In this document: positions 5,029 through 11,164 of the stretch, in pieces
How the letters are laid out: each line of letters opens with the position of its first letter
Position numbering within the stretch: the stretch's first letter is position 1
Source of the DNA: UBA3071 sp965369635
Lineage (GTDB): Bacteria > Chloroflexota > Anaerolineae > UBA3071
Reading direction: 5' to 3'
NCBI GenBank assembly: GCA_965369635.1
Contig: CBDURC010000094.1
Coordinates: forward strand, 1-11,164
DNA length: 11,164 nt
Program-made: the position numbers and the translations under genes
The notes under the pieces: generated by a model
What the model saw: only the letters and a program-made list of their open reading frames with translations
Told to the model about the DNA's origin: nothing
Database searches by the model: none

Positions 5029-6048
5029 ATGACGCTGAAGCCATTGGCCGGATTCAAGTCGTTGGAAACGCATCACTGCGTCACCGGTTCCCTGCGCCAC
5101 GTCTACGTCTACAACGACCACGACATCAGCGAGGAGATGCTGCTGGGGCTGGGCGCGGGGGTGAGTTTCAGCTATTGGCACTTCAAGGGGCAGACGCCCT
5201 TCATGGGCGGGCGAGGCGGCTTCAGGCCCCCCATGATGGAGGAGGTTGCCGGCCAGCGCACCGGCGTGGTGGTGGAGTGGCATACCACCACCAGCGCACG
5301 CAAGGCGGAGCGGACGCTGCTGGAGATCCTTGAGGCAGGGCAGCCGGTGATGATCCAGTGCGATATGGGCTTCTTGCCCTACTTCGACTTCGGCGACATG
5401 GACTATCACTTTGGCTGGCACGTCGTGGTCGTCTGCGGGTACGATGCGCAGACGCGCCAGGCGCTCATCGCTGACCGGGATGGAGTGTACCCGGTCTCGA
5501 TGGAGGATCTGGAGAAGGCACGCGGCTCGAAGTTCAAGCCCTTCCCGCCCAAACACAAGTGGTACACCTTCGACTTCAGCCAGAAGCGGCAACCCACCGC
5601 CGGCGAGGTGCGCCAGGCCATCGCTGAGCAGGCGCAGCCCATGCTGGAGCCGGTCATCAGCAACATTGGCGTCAAGGGCATCCGCAAGGCGGCCAAGATG
5701 GTGCCCATGTGGCCGAACTCACTGGATGCAAACGAGTTGCGGTTGGCGCTTTTCAACGGCTATATCTTCATCAGCCCTGCAGGCGGTTCCGGCGGCGGCA
5801 TCTTCCGCTACATGTTCAGCCGCTTCCTGCGCCAGGCCGCCGAGATCAACGGCGACAAGCGGCTGGTCCCGGTCGCCGACCAGTTTCAGCGCATCGGCGA
5901 CGCTTGGGAGGAGTTGGGCAAATGGTTTCGTCAGACCTCCGAAGCAGACAACCCGGCCTCGCTTCTGCAGGAGTGCGTGGCTCCACTCCAGGGGCTGGCC
6001 GACCTGGAGGAAGAGGCCTGGACGCGGCTGCGGGAGTTGGTTCAGTAG
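5029..6048 (+). CDS. BtrH_N / DUF4872 domain protein (papain-like acyltransferase or peptidase fold)
   Basis: 339 aa. The N-terminal half is a BtrH_N domain: HHCVTGSL (15-22) with the presumed nucleophile C17, then SEEMLLGLGAGVSFSY (34-49). GWHVVVVCGYD supplies the likely catalytic H131, and LIADRDG supplies D149. This is a Cys/His/Asp papain-like arrangement. Residues ~254-270 (GSGGGIFRYMFSRFLRQ) are the hallmark of the C-terminal DUF4872 helical domain. The namesake BtrH transfers a gamma-glutamyl-AHBA side chain from a carrier protein to ribostamycin in butirosin biosynthesis. Many homologues lie outside such clusters and have unknown substrates, and no carrier protein or pathway gene is seen here. 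Coupling to the GyrI-like gene suggests joint handling of a small molecule, for example inactivation by acylation; this is inference. Confidence 0.85.
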   Translation: MTLKPLAGFKSLETHHCVTGSLRHVYVYNDHDISEEMLLGLGAGVSFSYWHFKGQTPFMGGRGGFRPPMMEEVAGQRTGVVVEWHTTTSARKAERTLLEILEAGQPVMIQCDMGFLPYFDFGDMDYHFGWHVVVVCGYDAQTRQALIADRDGVYPVSMEDLEKARGSKFKPFPPKHKWYTFDFSQKRQPTAGEVRQAIAEQAQPMLEPVISNIGVKGIRKAAKMVPMWPNSLDANELRLALFNGYIFISPAGGSGGGIFRYMFSRFLRQAAEINGDKRLVPVADQFQRIGDAWEELGKWFRQTSEADNPASLLQECVAPLQGLADLEEEAWTRLRELVQ

Positions 6049-6098
6049 GTGGGCATGACTGCACAAGGAATGCGGGGCGAAGTATGCAAGGGAGTGAA

Positions 6099-6112
6099 GC
6101 TCCGCTGGGAGC
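6099..6112. repeat. Small hairpin after BtrH-like gene
   Basis: GCTCC (6099-6103) and GGAGC (6108-6112) form a 5-bp stem around a GCTG loop, 50 bp after the BtrH-like stop. It is not followed by T residues. It is too short to call a terminator, and nothing else is seen in 6049-6133. Confidence 0.25.
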
Positions 6113-6133
6113 AGGAAAGAGCAAAGTGAGAAC

Positions 6134-6355
6134 ATGTACCCCGACGAGATTCTCATTCGTGGAGCCAAGAGTCTCCCGCCATTGCGTTGACGATGTTCGT
6201 AGCAAGCCACGGAGCGTAGCGGAATGGCGTTTTGACGGGACTCCACTTCGTTTCGTGCCTGACTACGAGCCATCAACACGTTGCAGGGAGACCACCGGGC
6301 CAAGGAACACAACCTCAAGAACCTCGACATAACACTTCGGAAGGACACCGCCGTA
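6134..6355 (+). pseudogene. uvrA: Relic of the 5' end of a uvrA-family gene, interrupted by a palindromic insert
   Basis: ATG 6134 opens MYPDEILIRGAK (6134-6169), then the frame runs into foreign sequence and a TGA at 6188. At 6299-6355 the same frame resumes with AKEHNLKNLDITLRKDTAV. Deleting 6170-6304 (135 bp, a multiple of three) joins GGA GCC AAG to GAA CAC and gives IRGAKEHNLKNLDITL, the canonical start of UvrA (consensus IRGAREHNLKNI). The Walker A region that should follow (GxSGSGKSSLAFDT) is absent, because similarity stops at the start of the protease gene. UvrA is the damage-sensing ATPase of nucleotide excision repair; UvrA-like paralogues also serve in drug resistance, and the relic is too short to tell which. 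GTGAG at 6126-6130 resembles its old ribosome-binding site. Confidence 0.62.
6170..6304. mobile_element. Palindromic miniature element with 6-bp target duplication
   Basis: The insert splitting the uvrA relic is nearly all one imperfect hairpin. GTCTCCC (6171-6177) is inverted as GGGAGAC (6286-6292), and TCGTAG (6197-6202) as CTACGA (6263-6268). The inner arms 6197-6229 and 6236-6268 pair at about 24 of 33 positions around a 6-nt TTTTGA loop. GCCAAG occurs at both borders (6164-6169 and 6299-6304), as expected for a target-site duplication. It encodes no protein. It resembles a MITE or REP/BIME-type non-autonomous element; the family is not recognised. Confidence 0.55.
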
Positions 6356-6357
6356 AG

Positions 6358-8130
6358 ATGATAGATCTTTCTTTCAGCAGATTCATCGGTGCGCTTCTCG
6401 TCGCAGTCGTTCTCGGCGTGGCTGTTCCGAGAGTGGGTTCAAACGCGAACGCTCCCTCGCCACAGGCTACATCATCTGCGCCAGGGCCACGGGTGATCCT
6501 GCTTCACGATGACAGATACATCCCCCATCGCGTGCTTCCCCCAACGCAGGCGAAGTTGGGCATTCGGGCGGCGACTTTTGCCGTCAACTGGAATCCCCTC
6601 GGCTGCAGGGGTGAGACCAGTCCCTGGCCTCAGGATGCCAAGACCGCGTTCAACTTCGCCATTGGCATCTGGAGTTCCCTGCTTGACTCGAGCCAGGCAA
6701 TTGTCGTTGATGCCTGTTGGCGGACGGACCTGCCTGAACGGCACATTGCCGAAGGTGGCCCCACTTCCAGACATCGTGACTTTGCCAATGCTCCGATGGC
6801 CTCCACCTGGTATGCGGCTCCGTTGGCCAACGCACTGGCAAACAGTGATATCAATGACCATGATGGTTGGGATGGCGATCAGGATGGCAACGATGCTGAT
6901 TCTGAGATAGGCGTCGAGCTCAATCGCACTTTCAATTGGTACTTTGGCACCGACGGCAACACGCCTCCAGACAGGCTCGACCTTGCCAGCACGGTGCTGC
7001 ACGAACTCTGCCATGGGTTGGGGTTCATCGGTTTTGCAGCTGTGGACACTGGAAACAATGCGTGTGCCACCGGCATTCCCGGAGACGGATGTCTCGGATG
7101 GCAGGGCTATCCTGCTATCTACGACCGTCTCACCGAAGACGGCAATGGTGGTGCGCTCCTCGATTACACCATCCCTTCTGCCGCGCTGGGCAACGCCCTC
7201 ACCGGTCAGGTCGGCGGCGGTGTCTACTTCGACGGTCCCAGAGCCAAGGCGGCTAACCGCAACGCCCCGGTCAAGCTGTATGCGCCCAACCCATGGGGAG
7301 GTTCCAGTTACTCTCACCTCGACGAGGTCTTCAATGGTACCCCTAATTCGCTGATGACCCACCGTCAGCTCAACGGTGTATCGGAACACCACCCAGGCCC
7401 GGTTACGCTTGCCATGCTCCAGGACATGGGCTGGGCCGCGGCAGCCGTCGAAACCACCGCTGTTCACCTTCCCCTGGTGATGAACCAACAGCTGCCAGTT
7501 TCTGAATGGATCACTATCTTGAGTGAGGACTTCGAGGGCCCCTTCCCTGGCAGCGCATGGCTGGTGCTCGACGAGAACAGTGATAGCGGTCTCTACTACT
7601 GGGGCCAGCGGGACTGCCGGAGCAGCGGTGGCTCCTTCAGCGCCTGGAGTGTCGGGGCCGGCGATACGACCTTCAGTTGTGGCAGCAACAGCCCGAATGA
7701 TGTGTCGGCCTGGATGGTCTACGGGCCTTTCAGCCTGGTCGATGCTACGGCGGCCGAATTAGTCTTCGATTGGTGGAGCGAGACCGAGTTGGATCGCGAC
7801 CATTTCACCTGGGGTGCCTCTACCGATGATTACCACTACCATGGCGCCCGCGTCAGCGGCGATCACTCAACTTGGACCAGGAGCGAACGGCTGGACCTGA
7901 GCGCTGTGCCGGTCCTGGGCAATCTGCTGGGGGAGGAGCAGGTCTGGATTGGGTTTTCGTTCCAGAGCGGGCCGGGCCCAGGTCACGAGGGAAGTTACGT
8001 AGACAACGTGCGGCTGCGCAAGCAGGTAGGAGGTGCTGCCATCGGGAGCGAAAGGCCGGTAGGGCCTCAGCGCGTCCTGCAGCCCAACCAGATGTTGGAG
8101 GTTGTCAGTTTGCGGCGGAATGCACACTGA
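6358..8130 (+). CDS. Secreted metzincin-like zinc metalloprotease with C-terminal beta-sandwich domain
   Basis: 590 aa. The signal peptide is residues 1-~30 (hydrophobic IGALLVAVVLGVAV), so it is exported. The catalytic domain runs to ~375: H215-E216-L-C-H219-GLGFIGF is an HExxHxxG zinc site, and M333 in NSLMTH is a candidate Met-turn, followed by the conserved LAMLQDMGW close. A metzincin third ligand (HExxHxxGxxH/D) is replaced by G225, so the third ligand lies elsewhere or is lost. Residues 164-183 form an Asp/Gly-rich loop (DHDGWDGDQDGND) that may bind calcium. The linker VHLPLVMN resembles the 'YLPLV' motif common in Chloroflexota exported proteins. Residues ~388-570 (LSEDFEG to YVDNVRLRK) look like a MAM/immune-inhibitor-A-type adhesion or substrate-binding domain. 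ATG 6358 is preferred; the GGAAGG (6339-6344) upstream lies within the uvrA relic. No role in DNA repair is apparent. Confidence 0.83.
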   Translation: MIDLSFSRFIGALLVAVVLGVAVPRVGSNANAPSPQATSSAPGPRVILLHDDRYIPHRVLPPTQAKLGIRAATFAVNWNPLGCRGETSPWPQDAKTAFNFAIGIWSSLLDSSQAIVVDACWRTDLPERHIAEGGPTSRHRDFANAPMASTWYAAPLANALANSDINDHDGWDGDQDGNDADSEIGVELNRTFNWYFGTDGNTPPDRLDLASTVLHELCHGLGFIGFAAVDTGNNACATGIPGDGCLGWQGYPAIYDRLTEDGNGGALLDYTIPSAALGNALTGQVGGGVYFDGPRAKAANRNAPVKLYAPNPWGGSSYSHLDEVFNGTPNSLMTHRQLNGVSEHHPGPVTLAMLQDMGWAAAAVETTAVHLPLVMNQQLPVSEWITILSEDFEGPFPGSAWLVLDENSDSGLYYWGQRDCRSSGGSFSAWSVGAGDTTFSCGSNSPNDVSAWMVYGPFSLVDATAAELVFDWWSETELDRDHFTWGASTDDYHYHGARVSGDHSTWTRSERLDLSAVPVLGNLLGEEQVWIGFSFQSGPGPGHEGSYVDNVRLRKQVGGAAIGSERPVGPQRVLQPNQMLEVVSLRRNAH

Positions 8131-8142
8131 CGAGGGGATTGG

Positions 8143-9147
8143 ATGAGAATGAACATCGATCTGACCCAGTGGCTTCTGGAATCGGACGAGCCTTGGACCC
8201 GCTACCGCACGCTGGTGGAGCTACTCGACCGGCCCGAGAACGACCCTGAGGTGCAGGCTGCCCGCGCTGAGATGCTGGCTCATCCGCAGGTGCAGGCGAT
8301 GATGGCCGAGGCGGCCACCTGGGGGGATCGCCCCCTCAAGCGGCACAACGACGCCAGCCACCCCATCTACAAGTTCAGCACGCTGGCCGATTTCGGCGTG
8401 CAGGCCGACACTCCCGGGATGCCGGCGAGCATTGCGGCCGTGCTGTCCCACCAGGCACCGGAGGGGGCGTTTCAGACTGTGGTGAACATTCCCAGGGCGT
8501 TCGGTGGGACGGACGAGGACACGTGGACGTGGATGCTGTGCGACGCGCCAACGCTGCTCTATGCCCTGCTGGCCATGGGCCTGGGCGATGACGAGCTGCG
8601 TCCTGAGCCTGCCGAAGGGCGCGTGCAGCAGGCCGTGGATCACCTGGTTAGTCTGGTGGATGAAAACGGCTGGCGCTGCCGCTGCGCGCCCGAGTTGGGC
8701 AAGTTCCGGGGGCCAGGCCGCAAAGCCGATCCCTGCCCCATCGTCAACGTCTATGCGCTGAAGGCGCTGGCCCAGGTGCCTGAACTGCTCGATAGCGCCG
8801 CCACGCGCGCCGGAGCTGAGATGCTCCTCTGGCACTGGGAGCACCAGACCGAGCGCAAGATCTACATGTTCGGCATCGGCACGACTTTCCGCAAGCTCAA
8901 GTACCCCTTCGTCTGGTACGACATCCTGCACGTGGTCGACGTGCTCAGCCGTTTTCCCTTCGTCCAGGACGATCCCCGCTTCCAGCAGATGGTGGAAACG
9001 ATCACCGCCCAGGCTGACGAGGACGGGCGCTACACCGCCGGCTCGATGTACCGCGCCTGGAAAGGCTGGTCCTTCGCCGACAAGAAGAACCCCTCGCCCT
9101 GGCTCACCTTCCTGGTGTTGCGGGTGCTCAAGAGAACAAGCACGTGA
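8143..9147 (+). CDS. Conserved hypothetical protein, prenyltransferase/squalene-cyclase-like alpha/alpha-toroid
   Basis: 334 aa and soluble, with no signal peptide or membrane segment. The repeated helical pattern, with segments such as SIAAVLSHQAPEGAFQ (~89-104), QAVDHLVSLVDENGWR (~164-179), NVYALKALAQVPELL (~202-216) and a closing TAGSMYRAWKGWSFADKKNPSPWLTFLVLRVL, is typical of prenyltransferase/squalene-oxidase-like repeat proteins (QW-like 'xGxxR/Q' units). The DxDD or QxDDxD catalytic motif of terpene cyclases is not seen, so cyclase activity is not claimed. Other candidate ligand positions are the C-rich WRCRCAPELGKFRGPGRKADPCP stretch and HWEHQ. Tandem ATGs at 8143 and 8149 are both possible starts; GAGGGG (8132-8137) favours the first or second about equally. 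It starts 12 bp after the protease stop. Function unknown. Confidence 0.78.
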   Translation: MRMNIDLTQWLLESDEPWTRYRTLVELLDRPENDPEVQAARAEMLAHPQVQAMMAEAATWGDRPLKRHNDASHPIYKFSTLADFGVQADTPGMPASIAAVLSHQAPEGAFQTVVNIPRAFGGTDEDTWTWMLCDAPTLLYALLAMGLGDDELRPEPAEGRVQQAVDHLVSLVDENGWRCRCAPELGKFRGPGRKADPCPIVNVYALKALAQVPELLDSAATRAGAEMLLWHWEHQTERKIYMFGIGTTFRKLKYPFVWYDILHVVDVLSRFPFVQDDPRFQQMVETITAQADEDGRYTAGSMYRAWKGWSFADKKNPSPWLTFLVLRVLKRTST

Positions 9148-9237
9148 AGCAGGATCTGTGATCTTTGGCTTGTAGTGTCGGCTCAGGCCGCTTCCTGCCC
9201 CACAGGCGGCGCTGGAGCGACTGCTGCGAGCTCCCAT

Positions 9238-9243
9238 GAGGAG
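9238..9243 (+). promoter_or_regulatory. Ribosome-binding site fixing the DUF3795 start
   Basis: GAGGAG lies 7 nt before ATG 9251. This makes 9251 a better start than the in-frame ATG at 9236, which this site overlaps and which has only GCGAGCTCCC upstream. The 9148-9237 spacer shows no other signal. Confidence 0.7.
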
Positions 9244-9250
9244 TGTGACC

Positions 9251-9835
9251 ATGAGAACGCTAGAAGAGAAGCACCTTGCCGCTTGCTGCGGCCTGTACTG
9301 CGGGCTGTGCCCGCGGTTCCAATCCAAAGCGCCCAGCCGCTGCCTCAGTTGTCACCTGGGCGAGCAGCACTCCTACTGCAGCGTCTACCGCTGCTGCGTC
9401 ACCAAGCGCGGGCATCACACCTGCGGCGATTGCGACGACTATCCTTGCGAAAGGCTGCTGAGGGTGCTGGGCGTGGAGGAGGGGCTGGACAGCTTCATCA
9501 GCCACAAGCCCGCCCTGCCCAACCTGGAGAGGATCAGGGAGGTCGGACTGCTGACCTATCTGGAGGAGCAGCGGGAGCGGCTGCTGCTGGTGGAACACCT
9601 CCTCGCCCATTACAACGAAGGTCGCTCGATGACCTTCTACTGTGCGGCCTGCGCCCTGATGCCTCCCGACCTGATCCGCCAGGCGATAGACGAGCTAGAG
9701 GGGATGCTGACCAGCGAACAGGTGGATGGTTCCGATCTCAAGGCCAAGGCGAAGGCCAAGGCCATGAGAGGGATCATGCGGGACCTGGCTTCGCAAGCCG
9801 GCATTGATATAAAGCTGAGGAGAAAGAAGAAGTGA
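9251..9835 (+). CDS. DUF3795 cysteine-rich protein
   Basis: 194 aa with 14 cysteines. The N-terminal third carries the DUF3795 signature: CCGLYCGLCP (12-21), CLSCH (31-35), CSVYRCC (43-49) and CGDCDDYPCE (58-67), a layout expected to bind zinc or an Fe-S cluster. C131 and C134 (YCAACA) add a later pair in the helical part. The C-terminus is basic and low in complexity (KAKAKAKAMRG, then LRRKKK), which could help bind nucleic acid. The biochemical role of DUF3795 is unknown. Its stop TGA overlaps the GTG start of the AlkZ-family gene by 4 bp (GTGA), so the two are translationally coupled. A redox- or metal-sensing partner or chaperone for that protein is possible but is inference. Confidence 0.85.
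   Translation: MRTLEEKHLAACCGLYCGLCPRFQSKAPSRCLSCHLGEQHSYCSVYRCCVTKRGHHTCGDCDDYPCERLLRVLGVEEGLDSFISHKPALPNLERIREVGLLTYLEEQRERLLLVEHLLAHYNEGRSMTFYCAACALMPPDLIRQAIDELEGMLTSEQVDGSDLKAKAKAKAMRGIMRDLASQAGIDIKLRRKKK
9817..9822 (+). promoter_or_regulatory. Ribosome-binding site within DUF3795 gene for a GTG start
   Basis: GAGGAG lies 9 nt before GTG 9832 and supports this GTG as the start of the downstream gene, inside the last codons of the DUF3795 gene. Confidence 0.7.
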
Positions 9836-11055
9836 CTGAGAGTCTGAGCATCTCGCTGGTGAACGCCTACCTGGCCCACAAACAGCACCTGTTGCCCACC
9901 TCCCGACATGCCGACGTGGTGCAGGTCACCCGCGACATCGTGGCCCTGCATGCCACAAGCGCGACCTCGCCATATCTTTCGTTGTGGGCGCGCATGCCCG
10001 ACTTCCAGCGGGAGGTCCTGGAAGATGCCCTGTACAAGCGGCGCGATCTGGCCAAAGTGCTCTGTATGCGGGTGACGGTGCACGCCGTGCCCAGCGATGA
10101 GGTGCCCCTGTTCATCCGGGCCTGCCAGGCCTACGTCGGGCGCCGCACGCCCCCTCGGTTCCGAGGCCCGGGCCTTCTGGTGCACGCAGGGCTCTGCCAG
10201 GAGGAGGAAGCAGAGGCGCTACTGCAAGACCTGCACCGCCGAGTGCTGGACGTGCTGGCGGAGAAGGGACCATCGACGGTACGCGAGATCAGCCAGGTGG
10301 TGCCTGAGTTCAAAGCCAAGATCCGGCACGACGTGGGCAAGCCCTACGAAGGAGCGTTCAGCATCGGCTCCCGCTTGGTGAACAGCATGTCCGCGTGGGG
10401 GCTGATCATCCGCGCGCGGCCTCGAGGCAGTTGGCGCAGCAGCCTCTACGAGTACGCCGCACTCTCCGACTGGCTGCCGGACATCGATCTGGCGTCCATC
10501 ACCCCCGAGGAAGCGCGCGCCGGAGTTGTACGCCGCTACCTGGCGGCCTTCGGCCCCGCAGCCCTCGACGACATCCAGTGGTGGACCGGCTTCTCCAAGC
10601 GCGAGGTGAATAAAGCGCTGGAGCCTCTGATGCCAGAGCTGACGCAATTGGTTATTGAGGGTCTGGGCGATGGCTATCTCATGCTGGAGGATGACGCTCA
10701 GCGGCCGCGCGGCGTCACCCCGCCGGACACTCCGTACGTGTTCTTCCTTCCCAGCCTTGACCCGTACATCATGGGCTACCGTGATCGCCGTCGCTTCCTG
10801 GCAGAGAGACACTACAAGAAGGTCTTTGACCGCGCTGGCAACGCCCTGCCTACCGTCTGGGTCAATGGCCGGGTGGTGGGGGCCTGGGGGCAACTCAGAG
10901 AGGACGGGAGCGTGATCTATGGTCTGTTCGAGTCGCTGAGCGATAAGGAGCAGGCCCTGCTGGCGGACGAAGCCCAACGGCTGGAAACCTTTCTGGATGG
11001 CGAGTTCATCAAACCTGCTTTCTTCCACACCTCCTTCACCCGCGCTCTGAAGTAG
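9832..11055 (+). CDS. AlkZ/YcaQ-family (HTH_42) winged-helix DNA-binding protein
   Basis: 407 aa, the normal length for the HTH_42 (DUF1006) superfamily. AlkZ (azinomycin B resistance) and YcaQ/AlkX of this family are DNA glycosylases that unhook interstrand crosslinks and excise bulky N7-alkyl lesions. Recognisable parts are the N-terminal VTRDIVALHATSATSPYLSL (32-51), a first winged helix (~140-190, VLAEKGPSTVREISQ ... SWRSSLYEY), a second (FGPAALDDIQWWTGFSKREVNKAL) and a C-terminal barrel region (FLPSLDPYIMGYRDR; VWVNGRVVGAW). The known glycosylases use Q-x-Q or Q-x-D where this protein has H40-A-T42, so activity or substrate probably differs. The GTG start at 9832 overlaps the DUF3795 stop by 4 bp and has GAGGAG 9 nt upstream. 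Family certain; lesion-repair role inferred. Confidence 0.87.
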   Translation: MTESLSISLVNAYLAHKQHLLPTSRHADVVQVTRDIVALHATSATSPYLSLWARMPDFQREVLEDALYKRRDLAKVLCMRVTVHAVPSDEVPLFIRACQAYVGRRTPPRFRGPGLLVHAGLCQEEEAEALLQDLHRRVLDVLAEKGPSTVREISQVVPEFKAKIRHDVGKPYEGAFSIGSRLVNSMSAWGLIIRARPRGSWRSSLYEYAALSDWLPDIDLASITPEEARAGVVRRYLAAFGPAALDDIQWWTGFSKREVNKALEPLMPELTQLVIEGLGDGYLMLEDDAQRPRGVTPPDTPYVFFLPSLDPYIMGYRDRRRFLAERHYKKVFDRAGNALPTVWVNGRVVGAWGQLREDGSVIYGLFESLSDKEQALLADEAQRLETFLDGEFIKPAFFHTSFTRALK

Positions 11056-11115
11056 TATTATCGCTTGCTCGCCTGACATCTGGTGCACACCGCAGGAGGA
11101 TGGGAGGATTCTGTA

Positions 11116-11131
11116 CCGGACACTTCTCCGG
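11116..11131. repeat. Small inverted repeat downstream of AlkZ-family gene
   Basis: CCGGA (11116-11120) and TCCGG (11127-11131) flank CACTTC. The stem is short and has no T-run, so it is not a convincing terminator. It lies in a 109-bp gene-free tail at the window's right edge. Confidence 0.3.
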
Positions 11132-11141
11132 CAAGTCACCA

Positions 11142-11164
11142 AATGGGACGCGGACAAACGCCGA
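11142..11164. repeat. Partial copy of the 1621-1697 palindromic repeat, cut by window end
   Basis: AATGGGACGCGGA at 11142-11154 is identical to 1619-1631, the left edge of the long palindrome in the leader of alkD-like gene 2, and continues with a similar ACAAACGC tract. The rest of the copy lies beyond the window. Confidence 0.6.

Noticed and set aside
6232..6357. Longer version of the protease starting at TTG 6232
   Set aside because: The extra 42 residues translate the palindromic insert and the uvrA relic out of frame, and would bury the signal peptide inside the protein.
8221..9327. 368-aa open frame on the - strand opposite the toroid gene
   Set aside because: No recognisable domain; the + strand frame has conserved-looking helical repeats, a ribosome-binding site and a clean start and stop.
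10219..11157. 312-aa open frame on the - strand opposite the AlkZ-family gene
   Set aside because: Antisense to a full-length, confidently identified HTH_42 protein; low-complexity composition.
1..11164. CRISPR array, tRNA, rRNA or intact transposase
   Set aside because: No regularly spaced direct repeats, no cloverleaf or rRNA-like segment, and no transposase motif was found in any frame; only non-coding palindromic repeats are present.

Overview
The window is GC-rich bacterial DNA with every supported gene on the + strand. It most resembles a Chloroflexota (Anaerolineae-like) chromosome. The basis is indirect: the secreted protease carries a 'xLPLV' linker motif that is frequent in Chloroflexota exported proteins, the protein families and codon use fit, and the intergenic spaces are full of long palindromic repeats. 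No rRNA, tRNA, CRISPR array or intact insertion sequence is visible, so the phylum is an inference.

Layout: (1) 1-639, the 3' end of a polytopic membrane protein. (2) 699-1493 and 1713-2438, two diverged AlkD-type HEAT-repeat DNA glycosylase-like genes. Both keep the Trp/Asp/Arg/Trp active-site pattern. Between them lies a near-consensus sigma70 promoter (TTGACA, 17 bp, TATAGT) whose spacer holds CGAAC-N4-GTTCG, a Gram-positive-type LexA/SOS box, followed by a long hairpin in the leader. (3) 2556-3701, a radical SAM protein of the spore-photoproduct-lyase-like group with a C-terminal PolX-type helix-hairpin-helix domain. (4) 3736-4140, a half-size EamA transporter. (5) 4391-5014 and 5029-6048, a tight pair encoding a GyrI-like small-molecule-binding protein and a BtrH_N/DUF4872 papain-like protein. 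(6) 6134-6355, a relic of the 5' end of a uvrA-family gene, split by a roughly 122-nt palindromic element with a 6-bp flanking direct repeat. (7) 6358-8130, a secreted metzincin-like protease. (8) 8143-9147, an uncharacterised alpha/alpha-toroid-like protein. (9) 9251-9835 and 9832-11055, overlapping genes for a Cys-rich DUF3795 protein and an AlkZ/YcaQ-family (HTH_42) winged-helix protein.

The common thread is DNA damage, particularly alkylation. There are two AlkD-like proteins, one AlkZ/YcaQ-family protein, a radical SAM protein with a DNA-binding HhH module, a uvrA relic, a GyrI-like protein (some members hydrolyse cyclopropanoid DNA alkylators), a small exporter and an SOS-type operator. 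That combination suggests an accessory genotoxin-protection neighbourhood. Joint function is a hypothesis only: the genes are split by repeats into several transcription units, and the protease and the toroid protein do not fit the theme.

Intergenic palindromes are abundant (at 643, 1492, 1621, 2456, 4213 and 6171, plus a partial copy at the right edge), which points to a plastic, repeat-rich region.
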